A stretch of 64,000 nt of DNA from Branchiostoma belcheri. Its lineage: Eukaryota; Chordata; Leptocardii; Amphioxiformes; Branchiostomatidae. Position numbers and translations under genes: made by a program. Under the pieces are notes generated by a model that was given only the letters and a program-made list of their open reading frames with translations, was not told the origin of the DNA and did no database searches. Where the stretch lies: NCBI RefSeq assembly GCF_001625305.1, contig NW_017803921.1:1374045-1438044 (forward strand). The letters are read 5' to 3'. Positions 31,601 through 45,261 of this stretch are shown one piece after another (position 1 is the stretch's first letter; every line of letters begins with the position of its first letter).

Positions 31601-34600
31601 ATCTTCGTCTCCAAGTAGACAACATATTGACAAATTATTGTGATTCAATCCCCTACCAAAAGGTACCTATAGCTAGATGCCCCTCTCCCCCTCTCCCAGG
31701 CCGTTCACATCGGCACGAAATAGAGCATGATGTTTGGAAGTAAGATGGAGAGGCGATCTCAGGGACAAATTAGCGAAAAGGCGGAAGGGGATCGAAAGTC
31801 AATTACCCAGAATCCAATAGCACAGAAAGCGATGATGGGGGCAGAGTAGTGCACTCCGATGGCAAAACCGTCTCCAAACTGAGAACAATAACTCAGGGGA
31901 CCAGACCTGACAGATATAGGACAGTAGATACTCCATACGAGGTTTCACCTTTCTCCCTGAGATGGAAGTTGGTTAGAATCCACATAAATGGTCAGTAAAG
32001 CTCCAAAATCCAGTTCAGAGGTTAAATATTTTTAAACGTTATTCTGCAATTGTAACCGTTTTAGACCCCCCCCCCCAAAAAAAGTAGCAGGATGACTATC
32101 CTTCTTCCTGAAATTTTGCTCTGGGCACTACTTTAGAACATTCGGGACTTGCTTAACATCATTAAAATTTCACAATTATAACGTGTGTGTGTGTATGTGT
32201 ACCTGAGAAACGACAGTGATCTTTTGTGGCAGAGAGAAAATCGAACCGCTTCGCCAGAACACAGACCTTACCGATAACAGAGAGGGATGTCGACTGTAGG
32301 ATTCTTTCCTTTCATTCGGGCACATAGTTCGTTCTGTCTTTCTGTTCAAGTCTGCAGGACTTTCCAAATAAGGTCTGATCAGATCTGTGCAGTTAGTGAT
32401 CCTTTATTTGTTAAATGAGAAGTATACGGTACGTCAATGACCTTGGCAGTGGATAAGTACGAAATTACAGTTAAAAAGAACCACATTGGACTTAAAGTTA
32501 AAACCGAAACATCATTAGCTGGTAATGTACACAATAATCGTATTTAAAACTAGGAACACATTGGACAAAGCAGAATATTGCAAACAACATAGTTTGCCAT
32601 GTGCTTACTACTACTCCTCCCAAGTCAAATCTAGTTCTGCAGAGTAGTTACAGGGCATGGATGACCAGTTTTGAGCTCTCAGTAGAATTGTCAATGGAAG
32701 ATTGTAAAAGGCAAAGAGTGGATATAGAATCCTGCTTTTGGCACATCATCATTCACTCCCAACTTTAGATTATGTGATACTTAAGATTATTGACGTTCTC
32801 TCGCATGATAGTCAGCTTATAAAATGTTGGGTGCTTCACTGCATCGATATCTTCTAAGCCAGCTCTTCGCCGCGTCACCACGAAGATTACTGCTACTCCT
32901 GAGTTGACTTTATCTGCTTCCACACTTATCTACGGTTTCTTACGTTCATTAATACCGTGCCCGCAGAACTAATACGCAGACGTGAGCTTGTATAGACTGT
33001 TACAAACAGGCGAGCTCCCACTATCTCCCTCTGCGCTGGGGATTCCATCAGATATCGGCTCCATGCGCGGCAGACTGCAGCCGGTATCTTGATATTGGAT
33101 CTACAGACTTCATCTAGTCCATTAGTCAGAGCTGATTCCAATGCCGCAGCGCACACCGTACACCCATCCACGTAGGCCTCCACTGGCACAAAGAGTTTGG
33201 GAAGCAAGAATGAACTCTGACGTATCAAAATTTAAATCATTACCGTTACTTCTTGAAGATTTCAAAGGCTTTTTGCTTAAGATGAGGTTGCATTTAGGCC
33301 ACGAATCCATCGTTCAGGTGCAAGACTTAAAAAAATATATATACCTCTAATTTTGAACCAGCTCCAAGGTAGTGTCTATGATAACATGATGCACTACTAG
33401 TACTGACATTAAAGCTAACACAACTCTGCATCATTACAGTTCGTTTGTGCCCTGTGTCAGCATACAGTACAGCATCTCCCAGGAGTCCAGACATCATTCT
33501 AGAACAATCTGACTGACTGTAGAAACCATTACCTCAGGTTAATGTGCGGCTGCCACAGTGGAGTCGAGTTCCACCGCTTGTTGAGATAACTGGTCGCTGT
33601 TTCATCATGTTGCCTTGAGTCTGTTTTTGCACGTACGATTAGATCATAGTTTCCCCCCGTGATGCCAGAGGACTGCAGACAGCGTGTAGGGACTCGCGCG
33701 GGTAGGCACTCTGCAAAATGTACCTCGTCTGTGTATCTGTGGTTATTGGCAATCATATTTTGTCATAACTTGGGCCATCACAGGCAGACTCAGCTGGTGA
33801 TGGCACACTACAAGTACAGACGTAATACAAAACGAACAAGTAGATCAGAATCTATAGGATAAAGTACGAGTCCTGCAATAAATGGATCCTTCTAGTCTGT
33901 TTGCAGCAGATGGTGCCTCTAGGTTAGTCTGTTTCAGTACAGTTGGTTTCCTCCGGGTTCCATCACTTGTCGTGTACTGTACGGATTAGTTGATCTGTGC
34001 TACTGTTTTAAGTCTCAGGGGCGGTCTCCCCAGAAATTCTAAAGGGAGATGTGCTCCCTAATCATTTGAAAAACCCAGTGAATTTTCATGAAAATACTAA
34101 AAGAAAACCCTAAATTTGAACATTTTGGGAGAAGGGCTATGATTTTGGGGAGAGGGGGAGCACCTTTGCTTCATTGCTTGAGGAGAGCCCTGAGTCTTGA
34201 TCGCAACGCCTGTACGTAATGTGAACTGGCATTTAATATGCATATGTAGGGAGACGCACAGGCAGATCTTACTAGCCCAGTGGACTGGATTTATCGCTGG
34301 ATCTATTGGATTGCTTATGGATTGTGTGATTTGTTGCAACATCCGCCTTTTCGGTACTCAATGAAACGTGCTGCGTGATCGTATACTAGGTCAGTCAACT
34401 GCCGGAATATCGCTGAAACGATCTGAAACCGCAGATTGTTGTTGGCACCAGCTCTGAAAGAACTGTTTGATCTCGCATTCAGTGATGTCTTACTTGGATC
34501 AGACATTGGATAAACTTGTGCTGACTACTTCATCATGGGCGAGACGTAAACTTCACCCTTTTATTCTTGTAGAGGCTCTGAAATGTTTCGTTGTGTAAGT

Positions 34601-35030
34601 ATTTTAGTATGATAAACTTTAACGTTGGGCAACGAGGCGTTGTTTTTCCGTTGTATCTAATGCTGATTCTTAACGTATAAGATAAAACTACAAACATATA
34701 ACACAGAGTCGTACCACATGTATACATTACGCCGCATGGCATGGATGCTACGCTCGAAGAGTCAGGGCTCTTGTCGTCTAAAAGCTCATTACTATTGAGA
34801 GGTCGTGATGTTAGCCTGTTACTACCTTCCCTGCTGTGTGTTTCACCGGGCTGTGGGGACAGTTTACAAGATTTATCAGGCATTGTCACCTCAAGAATAA
34901 GATTATCAAGTGTTGGTGACAGGTAATATAATCATAATCAGTATCTTACTTGCAGATACATGAAAAAAAGGGTAGTTTTCGTTACGTCATTCTAACGTAT
35001 GTAAGATTTAGGAGAGTAGAAACAGTCACT
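28700..35030. other. Non-coding stretch without assigned genes
   Basis: Only short open frames on both strands, none with a convincing splice pattern or family motif. The block 29940-30450 has a GC-rich, ATTA-containing texture suggestive of conserved non-coding DNA. Short C-runs lie at about 32068 and a TG-rich run at about 32182. Confidence 0.4.
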
Positions 35031-35037
35031 CCTGGTC

Positions 35038-35120
35038 CCGGGCCGGGGATCGAACCCACGCCAACCCGGGCACCAGCTTACAACCCGCACTCTCTAACCG
35101 TTCGGCTAAAAGCTCTAGAC
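35038..35120 (-). mobile_element. tRNA-like SINE relic (minus strand)
   Basis: On the minus strand: A box TAGCCGAACGGTTAGAG, an anticodon-like loop, and B box GGTTCGATCCC. The 7 bp acceptor ends do not pair, so it is a tRNA-derived element or pseudogene and not a working tRNA gene. Confidence 0.55.
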
Positions 35121-35624
35121 CCGTCACTGGATCAGTTTGTAGCGCCTATACCCCCCCCCCCCCACTGTTACACGTACACCGTGGTCAGGTAACCGATATA
35201 GCTCTCACTGCCCTTTGATGATAATGGCTTGGAATGGTGCTGTAAACGGTTAGGCGCCGACCCGGCTAAATAAAGTGTCCTTTGATGCCGCTTCAGTTGA
35301 CGGATAACTCACTGGTCGTTACGAGAAGAGTGTGAGTCACACGTATAGGTTTAACATACCAGAGAACTTTCTTAGCCATGCTTTGATAATTACTACAAGG
35401 TGAATAGACATGACAGGTTTAGTCCCTTATACTGATTTGCAGACAAAAAGTAACAGCATTGGGAAAATATGTCAACGCGCGGCGGAACTCTGTGCATTCA
35501 AGTGTGAATTCTCAAACACACAGACAGACAGCTAAACAAAACTTTACTTTTACACGTTATGACTGCATAAACAAGTGATGACTGCAGATGTATTTCCTAT
35601 GCTATGGCATGCACGTCATTTGAT

Positions 35625-35695
35625 TGACACCGACCGGGAATAGAACTCGCGACCTTTTGGTCTCGGGGCATGGTCGCTACCCACGCAATCTTTTA
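35625..35695 (-). mobile_element. tRNA-like SINE relic (minus strand)
   Basis: On the minus strand: GCGTGGGTAGCGACCATG, GACCAAAAGGTCGCGAGTTC, TATTCCCGGTCGGTGTC. The same ACCAAAAGGTC junction occurs in the SINE at 16858-16972, which supports a common family. Confidence 0.55.
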
Positions 35696-35858
35696 AATGG
35701 TGTTGTAAAACTGTTCATGTCACCGACCCCCACCTGAGTTAGGACCTCCTCGTCTTCCCTTCCCATTTGGTTCGCATGTCGGCAAAGTGACAGAACACTG
35801 AAGGTCCGCACGTTTCTTTGTTACATGTGAACAGGACTACAAGGTATATGGTTATTAG

Positions 35859-36245
35859 GGTCACGGCCAGTATAATTTAGACGGTTATAAACCTGTCGTT
35901 TGGTACAGGTCATGTAAGGACTTCCTTGTACTACATTCTCATTTCCCTCAGAGGTCAAGAAAGTGACGACGCACTAAATAACCGGAGGTTACTTTTCTGT
36001 TCTACCATGGCGCCGGAGGTCAGAGCTGGTGTAATTTAGAGGGCCGTATACTTGCCGTCTGACAAGGTTTAGGTACGGGCATAGTTGGTCTACACTCTCA
36101 TTACCCTCACGGGTCAGCAAAGTGGCCGGCTACTAAATAACCGCCCGGTACTCCTGTGTAAGTTGGAGGTAGCGCGGCTATGGAGGTCAGAACTGGTGTA
36201 ATATAGCGGGGTCGTAAACATATGGTTTGATGCGGTGTAATGACA
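35859..36245 (+). repeat. Degenerate ~160 bp tandem duplication, about 2.4 copies
   Basis: Units starting GGTCACGGCCAGTATAATTT (35859), GGTCAGAGCTGGTGTAATTT (36018) and GGTCAGAACTGGTGTAATAT (36185) share CATTCTCATTTCCCTC, GGTCA-GAAAGTG and CACTAAATAACCGG blocks in the same order. Confidence 0.75.
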
Positions 36246-36905
36246 CGTTTTACAGTGGAACGATGATTTGTCCTCGTGAACGGAGTGCAATATTCCGTTG
36301 AGGTACTTACCACGGGATAAAAGCCTGTCTATGATTACATCCAGCAAAATATGAGCCATTATTGTACTCAGGCATGATTAGTGGTCACCCAGGTGTGGGT
36401 GGTCAAGGTTAGCCGAACCCGAAATTCTACAGAAAAAAATACAACTTTCCATATGGCTACTTTTGAAAGTTGTAGCACGGGGTTTCCTGGTCTTACCTGA
36501 GCTCAGACTCACACGCTGTTGATAGGAGATGCAGCCAGTGTTAGGAGAGCCACAGATCGAAGATTTGTTTTTTACTTAATGTTTTGGCAATTACACTTCT
36601 TTTTTCCGCAAATGTGTGGTGGTCTGGTGGGCAGCGTTGTCGATCACTCCTGGACCACAGGATGTGGCTTGAATACCAGCCATGCGGTCGGTTTTTCAGA
36701 ACACATTTTTAAGTCAAGTCATTGTCCCGGAGTCGTCATGAGAATTGAAATGTTTATTTGTAGCTATGTTTTTCCCTTATCAGTCTACAGCACATGGGAC
36801 ATTCCCCCGTGCCACCCACGGTTCGCCCTTCTAGGCTGCCATTTCATTGAGTAACATGCCATCTGTTTCTAGGGATTCACACATGTCATTCTACTGCATT
36901 CGGAC

Positions 36906-37172
36906 TAGCCTCCTTCGCAGTCTTGTTGGGCGTGGGCGTAATTTTTTCTGTGAGCGACGCGAGTAATATGCCGCCGCGAGGGACGATTTGCTGCCGAGGG
37001 ACTTTTGCCACGGAGAGAAGGTTTCCGCGCTCCAACAACTTGTTGGAGCGCGGAAACCTTCTCTTCGTGGCAAAAGTCCCTCGGCAGCAAATCGTCCCTC
37101 GCGGCGGCATATTACTCGCGTCGCTCACAGAAAAAATTACGCCCATGCCCAACAAGACTGCGAAGGAGGCTA
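36906..37172. mobile_element. 267 bp near-perfect palindromic foldback element with 9 bp TSD
   Basis: The arms 36906-37038 and 37040-37172 are complementary with only about two mismatches around a single central base (37039). The outer ends are TAGCCTCCTTCGCAG and CTGCGAAGGAGGCTA. CATTCGGAC flanks it on both sides (36897-36905, 37173-37181), a clear 9 bp target-site duplication. A 9 bp duplication with long inverted repeats fits a Mutator-like non-autonomous element (inference). Long open frames here on both strands are mirror images caused by the palindrome. Confidence 0.92.
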
Positions 37173-40100
37173 CATTCGGACAACGTGCGAAATATGTCCT
37201 GTTTAGCTCCCCGTCTTTACCTATCAAAGAGGCCTTTGGTCGATTCTCCTTGGGCACTCCCTGCATTAGTCTCACACTATAGCATGTCTATTTTGAGTTG
37301 GCATTTTAGTTCGAATGCCAAGCCAATAGTTCGTTTATAGCCGGATCATCTTTATCAGTCTATAGCACATGCGTGCCTCATGATGTCGTGTCTTTTCATG
37401 CATTCATTCCACGCGCGCACACCATCTGTTAGAAATGATGCACAAACTACGTATACACTCTGCTATAAAGATAACCTACGATAGACCTCCTGCTTAGTAG
37501 TAAATACGTTTACCTTTAACTACTTCTCTGAGTCATCTAACAGCATATTTGATAAGAATTTGTCAGGATGTTTCTTAAGATTGAAAAAAAAAGACAACGC
37601 AGTACGAATATTTTCTTTTATTGCTTAACATCACATGTGGCATCCATTCGTACCTGATTCCATTCCACTCATGTATACCATCTGTCTGTAATGTTCCACA
37701 GAGAACACCTTGTTCTTAAACGCCATCTGTAGCCACCAAGTTCACCTCTGCAAAAATCAAACAATTTAGCTTCTTCCTAACCCCTCAACGAGCCTTTATC
37801 CAGCCCTACCAATTACTCTCCGCAATTCCTATTGGCTGATCGATTTTCCCCTTGTAGAGCCGTCCCTCTGCCAGCGCCTGTGCGTCCAGACCGCCCAGAA
37901 ATCACGCGCGTTTCCAGCAGGCAGCTCCTCTATTAGGGACGCTCCTTCCACCGTCTCATTGGTATCGAGAGGCACAACTTGATTCTCATCATCTGCAGAT
38001 TGAGTGTGGGACACGCGCGCTGCACTGTTCGTGTCTACAGCCCGGATTGCCGTTCCCCCTCTGTGGTGTAGAGCTGGCAGCAGCAATCCTGATGACTTTG
38101 GATCCCCCATCTTCTGATAGATGATAGATAAAACAACTTTACAGCGAGGACGTTCCCTTTCTCCGTGCCCTATTCATCTTGATGTTAGAAAGACTGCGAG
38201 AGACGAACAACACACAGGACTTCCAAGAGGATGAAAACGCCGCACTTTGCCACTGGTAATGGACTGATCTAAGGGAGAGGTTGATGATGGCGGGTATCTA
38301 CTACACCGCAGACTGTCAGTAGGAGCGGAAGAAGATCCAACCGGCGCTGAAGTGTGTCGACTGCCGCAGCCTCCCATACGTCCCCGCCTCGGCTGATTGC
38401 GATCCTGACGAGACGCACGGGGAGGTAGGGAAGAAATTTACGGCCGCTTCCTTCTTTTCGTGTTAAGGAAAAGTCATTGAAATGCATCGCCCACTCTTAC
38501 AGAGTTCCGTAATTCTTGTTAGGAATCTAACATAATCCTGACCAGGTAGGGTGTGATGAATAACGCAGACGTATCTACCAGGAATAATGCTAGATTCCTG
38601 TCAGCAGGAGTTAAATGTAATCACCCCTATACAGGGGAGATGAGATGATGAAGGAAACGGTGCTATAAGTGGATTACGAGGCGGGTTTTGACTCGCAAGG
38701 ATGGGCGGTAAAATAAGGCCTTTTAGTGGAAGCTGCAGCCGAACATAACACGGTATGCAGCAGAGTACGGGATATGAGAACCCGGTTTAATGGGATATTA
38801 GGATACCTATACATAAGGTCGTAAACTTTACTACGTGATATCGTAACGTGTTGAAAAGGTCAGGGTATTTCCGAGAACTTAGAGCGGAGATAGAGCGGCT
38901 AAACCCGGCTGTTCAGTTAAAAGTGGACGATGAGCGCTTCAAGGGACAAAGGACAGAAGATAAGGAGGGGAAAAGTGGCGCAGCTGCGCGTGTGTAATCC
39001 ACTTTATGTAGATATGAGCATGATACAGCATTACGGGGTATAGAAATAAAAACTATCATATTCGTGACTAAGAAGCAAATAGGCGATAACAGTATCAGGG
39101 GATTTAAAGCTTATATTAGGGTGAATTATCATTTTGCAGAACCACATCAGACAATACTATTTTCCTAACGGCTTAGTATAATGACGTTCCCAGTTTAATT
39201 CTGAAGTAATGCACCGAATCGAATCAACTGTAACACGCAGCTATGGCTAATCTCACGATGCACTGCGGAGCAGGGCAAAAACTATTTGTTCGAATCACCT
39301 GAAGATTGTTAAAGCACTTAAGTCTGGTCTCAAGATGGGAAATATTGGAGATGCAAAGCTCCATACGACGCAGTTGAGGGATGCAGTGGTAGACATTGGC
39401 ATTCTCTCAAAAGTTCTGCCTGACCGACTCTTTAAAGATTGGAATTGTAGAGAGTAACATTAAGAATCATCTGAACCACCACGCAGGTCAGGCTATGTGT
39501 TATATCTGACGACATCGCTTTGTACTTGACGTTGAATTGTATCCGTGGTGAAATGAATCATTGTGGTAAAGACCTGGATAATCCGCGGAGGGATATGAGT
39601 CATTAGCGGTGTAACGTGACGGGTTTGATCAGTCGAGCAGGCGGACGGGTAATGAGGTATTTGATGAGTGAGTAACGTAATTACGATCGATAAGAAATGG
39701 ATTGATGCAGCCAACTCTGTATCAGATTGGTAAGGTAATAACGTGGGCGTCACAACGCGAGGAAAACAAGTAGCCGATTGTCAGTGCGAAGGATGGAGTG
39801 CTGCATCCAGAACCGTGCTTCATCCAGAACCATGCTCGCTCAGCCACAGTTCTGGATATTGGGATATTGTCTACACGCATCCAGAACTGTTCCATGGGCA
39901 CAGCTACGTTCTTGGATACGCGAAGCCTATTCAGAGACAATCAGAACCGTCCCTGGTCCTAACCCACCCAGACTTAGAGTTAGATATGGATGGTTTTAGT
40001 GTAATGTGTCATTTCCTAAGGCACAGCACTTTGGATTGCCAGTCTACAGCCCTAACCGCAACTTGCCACCGAAATGATTATGGTTTCGTACCTGGAAGCC

Positions 40101-42386
40101 CGGATATCCGGATTTTCCTGGACTTCCAATCGTTAGCGCAGCAGAAAAGAGTGAACTGATTAATTGATCCACTGATTCATGTCGATGGTTGATATTTGAG
40201 TGAACGGATTTTCTTGAAAAGATGAAACGTTTCTTGTCTAAAGGTCGCATGATCTTTGTTTGTCTCATACATTTTAAGTAGAAGCTTTTCCAATGATATT
40301 GGCTTCTGGAGATGTTTTCTGACCTTTTTCCGAACCCCATTATACATCATAGATGTAAAGAAACACCGGTGGAATTCTCTTGAAAAAACACCAAAATATA
40401 ATTATGCACATCATAAAATCTTTAAGGCCTTCAAATTTTGAAGCCAATTGATTGGATTGATATTTTCAGTACTTAGTATAGTTGGTAGCGTACAGAAAAT
40501 GCATTTCATTAGTGAAGATCAAAATCGCTACTGAGTATAGGCTACAGAGCCATGGAGTCGTCGGATATATCGAAGTTCCTGGACTCAGAAAGGGTATAAA
40601 GAATGTATTCCCTAGGGCGCTGTGACATGACGGATTGTACCATCAGGAATGCATCGAAGTAAGTCTTTGAAGCAGACGACATTTTCTCCCGGAAATGCCG
40701 TGATGGCATGACTCTGCATCTGCCTGTGTGGGGATGTGTTGTAGGTAATGTTTCCCCGTGTGTGGAGACGAATACATCATGTGGCGTTGATAGGTCGGTG
40801 GAGTAGGAAACATTGGGATTTCACTGGGGTGATACCAACTGTATTCTTAGGCCATCAAGCCGGAAATGTCGCCAGGGGGTCACCCAGGGTCTCCCCGTGT
40901 TACTGATGAGTGTGGTGCTAGAACTTCAAGAGAAGTTTGGAACGAAACGGTTCTCTTTAAGCGTAGGAAATTGACTGTTTTTGTCAACGTCTCCGCGCAG
41001 TTTAATGTGACGATGTGACTTTGATGAATCATCCTATCCTTTCATTGCCTGGGATTCCTATGCAGGTACAGATAGTATCTTCACAGATCAGTGGCTGCAT
41101 ATGCATCTATTCATTACTTTATATCTTCTTACGGCTGTTTTTCAAGGAATTGATTGAGTAGGAAGCAAAAGAGAATACTAATGTGACACACAAAAGAGAT
41201 ACTTCCATAATATAGATATAGCAGTACCTAACGAATGTGATGCCAAGGTGCATTGAGGTTGCCTTTATCTTTATCTTTGGAACAGAAATAGCCGCAGTAA
41301 CAATGCACGAAACTGGCGGTATGAGATTGTACAATCTCTGATGCGATCTAGTTTGACTCCGTGGCTTTGTTGTATGTTGAACCCACGTTAATGTCACACG
41401 TTCAGATGCCCCGTGACATGTACTGACGTCATTGTTACCGGTAATGTTCTAGAGAATTTAACGGCTTGCTACTGCACCACTGCGGGTTTGACCTCATGCG
41501 TTCGTTGGATTGAGGTTCAAAAGATCTGATATGGAAAGATTTTCTTAGAACAATCAGACCTGCAGTTCCAGAACAAGCGGCTAGGGGGCGAAAACGAATG
41601 TCACTGCTTCCCTAGCCCAAGAGCTATCTACCATAAAAAATTCGTCACCCTAGCTTGTCTAGATCATGAGATATCAAAACCGGAAGTTCTGCTGCAGTAC
41701 CTAGGAAAGCCACCAGGGGGCCCAAAATCTAATAATTTGTAGGTCTTATCAAGACCTATCCACCTACCAACTTTAATGACAATCAATTAACGCTATGGAA
41801 ATCATAACCTTCTTGGTGAAGGTAACTATTGCCCTGTCACGATCGACTGGCTATACGTATCTTGGGCTGGTGCGGTGTGCCCTACAGAACACTGCCTAGC
41901 CCCTGCCTTTAATAATCCTGTAAAAGCAATAAGCAACAAATGACTGACTCACCCAATGGTCGACTGGTTTTTACGCAATGTAGCGTCAAGACGGACGAGA
42001 AAAGTTTTCTAAGATAACGTGGATCCATAACCTCAACCTGTAAGGAGAATCTAACTGCCGATGCTGGTGAAACATGGGGCTCTCAACAGGCCGCCATGTA
42101 CTGTTGTACGCGGGCCCGGGGTCCGCCGAAGTCAGCTTCATTTCCGGCGGTTGAGTCCGGCTATCCCCCCGATCCGTCAGACGGGCAGCCGGAGGGGACA
42201 TGACGTAAAGGCAGGTTTGTAAACGGCCACCTTTTCCACTGGAATAGTTTCAGTACATTTCGAGGTCGGTGGGTTTCGTGTATGTACACAGCACATTGTG
42301 ATGATTGAAGAAGTCCTGAAAATGGTAACAGGAATATAGATATAGATATATAGATAGATACATATGACCAGAGCCTACCATATGTG

Positions 42387-42440
42387 AAGGTAACATTATG
42401 CATTTGCGTTGCAAATGTTACCTTTCTAGTTTTATTCGTG
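42387..42440 (+). repeat. Short hairpin-containing interspersed repeat, copy 2
   Basis: AAGGTAACATTATGCATTTG CGTTGCAAATGTTACCTTTC matches 5268-5313. CATTTGC/GCAAATG close a 3-base loop, and AAGGTAA/TTACCTT close the outer stem. Confidence 0.65.
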
Positions 42441-43848
42441 TCAGTATTAGAGCCATATGCCATGTGTAAACTAGTAGAACCTCGAGAGTTAAACGCTGAG
42501 AGATTCCTGAAAGATGAGTTAAGTGTAAAGAATGTCTCATTGTCACAGCAGAGCGGCTGTGTGCATTGTTCAGACCCGGCAGCAGATGGCAGTTTCAGTA
42601 GCCTGGATCACCTCCTATTTGGTCTAATTCCCTGTTGCCATGTCTGCGTACTGAAACGTCCCGTGGTGGATTGTAACTGCCAATTTGCAAACTTCCCGAT
42701 CTCGCCGAGTACCGCAGGCAGTTTTTTTCTCTTTTTTTGCTGTAATCAAAGCTGAAGTTTTGTTGCAAGGGAAATTTTATGAAATTTTTCTAGGGCGTTT
42801 GTAAAATCAGCTTAGCTCTTAGCTCACGAAGTCTGGACTTTCCTAAAAATACATCTTAAAGTGAACGCATAATTGGGTTTGAAATGTTGACAATCAATAA
42901 TTATCAAACGAGGCCTCGTTTCCTGTTCATCATTAACTGAATCTAGCATTTATCCCGACTCGGGCCGGCTACATACGTCATCACTGTACACGCAATCACC
43001 CGTGACGTCACGTAAACGTCGTAACGCCACAGAAATGAATACCGACAGGCACGATACTTTAGTGTATCATATCGGAATGTAGTTTCTTGCGGAGCTGTGG
43101 ATATTATTACACACACGCGCCATTTGTAGTTCCCATTATACCTTTTAACCACGGCACGCCGAATGTAATCATCTTTTATTAGGTCTGTGAGCAACGCATT
43201 TGACGGCGTTTTATGTTTTATTACTGATTTTGGATGTGGGTGAATTTCACTATAATATTGCCTCATCTAATGATATGACGTGCCTGTGCGTATATTCTAA
43301 CGAAGTGTGAAGATGTTTTTGTGATTTCTTTGCGTGGTAAGCTCGGGAAGGGATTTCCAAAGTAACGTAATGTAGTCCCTCCATTGACAATAAAAGTAAA
43401 CTAAATAGTTTTATCCACATTTATGTTAACGCAGTCATAAGGCAAAGACTGAAAGCCCACAAACATCATAGTTGTAACACGCCTGTAACAAAAACTTTGT
43501 CTTCATAAAATATTTGAAATCAATCTGCTAATAAGGCGATGGAAAAGATGGATGATTGGGCTAACTAAGACCCAAATGTACTGGTGAAATATAATCGTTA
43601 AATTCTGCCCAGGATTATTCAGATATCGTCGTTAGTCTCGACAGATTGATTATTGTAAATGAAACGAACCAAGCAGAGCTGGAGTAAGTCGTGAACTCAC
43701 CCAGTCAAGGCGTCATTACTCATTTTTAAGGACCCACGAAGCGTAATCCACTTAAAAATCATCAAATTACGTATTACCACGGGCTCGTGCCCATCAAATG
43801 AAGAAAACGGATCCCCTTTGAATCCATGTAGCAAGTTTGATTAGGAGC

Positions 43849-43894
43849 CATGTGTCAATTTAATCACCCTTTGAATCCATGTGTCAATTTAATC
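43849..43894 (+). repeat. 18 bp direct repeat
   Basis: CCATGTGTCAATTTAATC occurs twice, about 28 bases apart. Confidence 0.85.
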
Positions 43895-45261
43895 CCCGAG
43901 CCGGGCCTGACCAGATGTCGCAGGCGGGTGATAATGGCCGGTTCCGCCGCCGATCCTCCGCACAATCCCCGCCCTGTAATGTGATTTTCAGCCTGATGGA
44001 CACATTCATAGGACGATACTTTAGCTGTGGCTGCCTATATAGCTAGTTACAATGGGGGGAACACGAGGTCGCTACATGATATGATACACCCATGGGATGA
44101 CGCTCTGAACTTTTGTGCAAGCTATGTTTAACTTTCTATCAGGCCTCTACTTTTTAAAAACTTGTTTTTTACCTTCATGTAAGCAGACCGGCTTAAAATA
44201 TGGTCAATAGGAATGGTGAAAAGTCACCTTTATTACGTCATAGAAAATAACCAGTTCAATCAAAACCTAGGTAAAGAATAAAACCTCAAATATGAAGACC
44301 TTTGTTGCACGACAATTGTACAGGGTACATTGTATGGCAAATAGGTAACAATAAGTAGCATAGTAAAATAGATAGGTATAGAATAAAACTTAACAACTCA
44401 TATATAGAAAAGAAATAATCAAAAGTTAGCTTAGGCTTTACAATCAGGCGGAGTTATCTATGGGTACATGTGAAATGTTAGTTGTAGTGTTTTAATACAT
44501 GAATATAACAGCATGTAGATATAACATATATTAGATATTTCATTTCGTTAATATAACTGATCAATATTGGTATCTTAAGCCACTTTATGCCCCAACATTT
44601 ACATTAATGATATTTAATATTGTGTCACTGCTTCTAGTCTATGTTTATCCCTATTATCTCTACCGATGTTATCTATGGACTTATTTTATTAGTTTTCATG
44701 CTTGTTGAATTTCACACACCAGCATGACTCTTATCCTAAAGCTTACGCCTACCTACGTGACATATGAGATGAAGAAAAGACATCATAAATCAGCACGAAA
44801 CTCCCCAGCTATCAACATTAAAGACTACTGCGGGGATTAAGATGCACACGCGTGCTATTAATTCCCAACACAAAATGAGCGGGTTTGACAGTATTCTAGA
44901 AAACCATTACGGTCTATGTAATCTTAAGGATTTAGATGCATACATGTGCTATTATTAATTACTAATGCGAAATAAACGGTTGCAAACCCATGCTGGGAAA
45001 ATATGACACCATGACGTTCATTTTTCACGCGCTAGTCTTAGTGTGCGCAATTAATGTCACAGCACACTGTTTGGTACATACGTTAAATGAATGTCATTAA
45101 CGTCAGAGCCTACTGTGCATTACATGCCTTAAATGGTTATTGGTTGTATGCTTCTATGTACTTGACTAAAAGGTAGACTTAATAGCTGCACTTTTCAATG
45201 CAATTGACTAAATAGCATACAAACGTACCAATGAAAACTTCTCGTCTAATGAACTAAGTGC

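Noticed and set aside
32926..33228. 100-codon minus-strand open frame (MIRQSSFLLPKLFVPVEAY)
   Set aside because: No family motif, no splice sites and AT-rich surroundings; length is within chance for this composition.
34533..34889. 118-codon minus-strand open frame and an overlapping plus-strand frame
   Set aside because: Overlapping frames on both strands, no consistent donor and low-complexity Ser-rich start; not separable from chance.
35038..35120. Functional tRNA gene on the minus strand
   Set aside because: A and B boxes are present, but the acceptor stem and part of the T stem do not pair; it is better read as a SINE or tRNA relic.
36886..37340. Several overlapping open frames of 60-130 codons on both strands
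   Set aside because: They are mirror images produced by the palindromic element; the same peptides appear on both strands.
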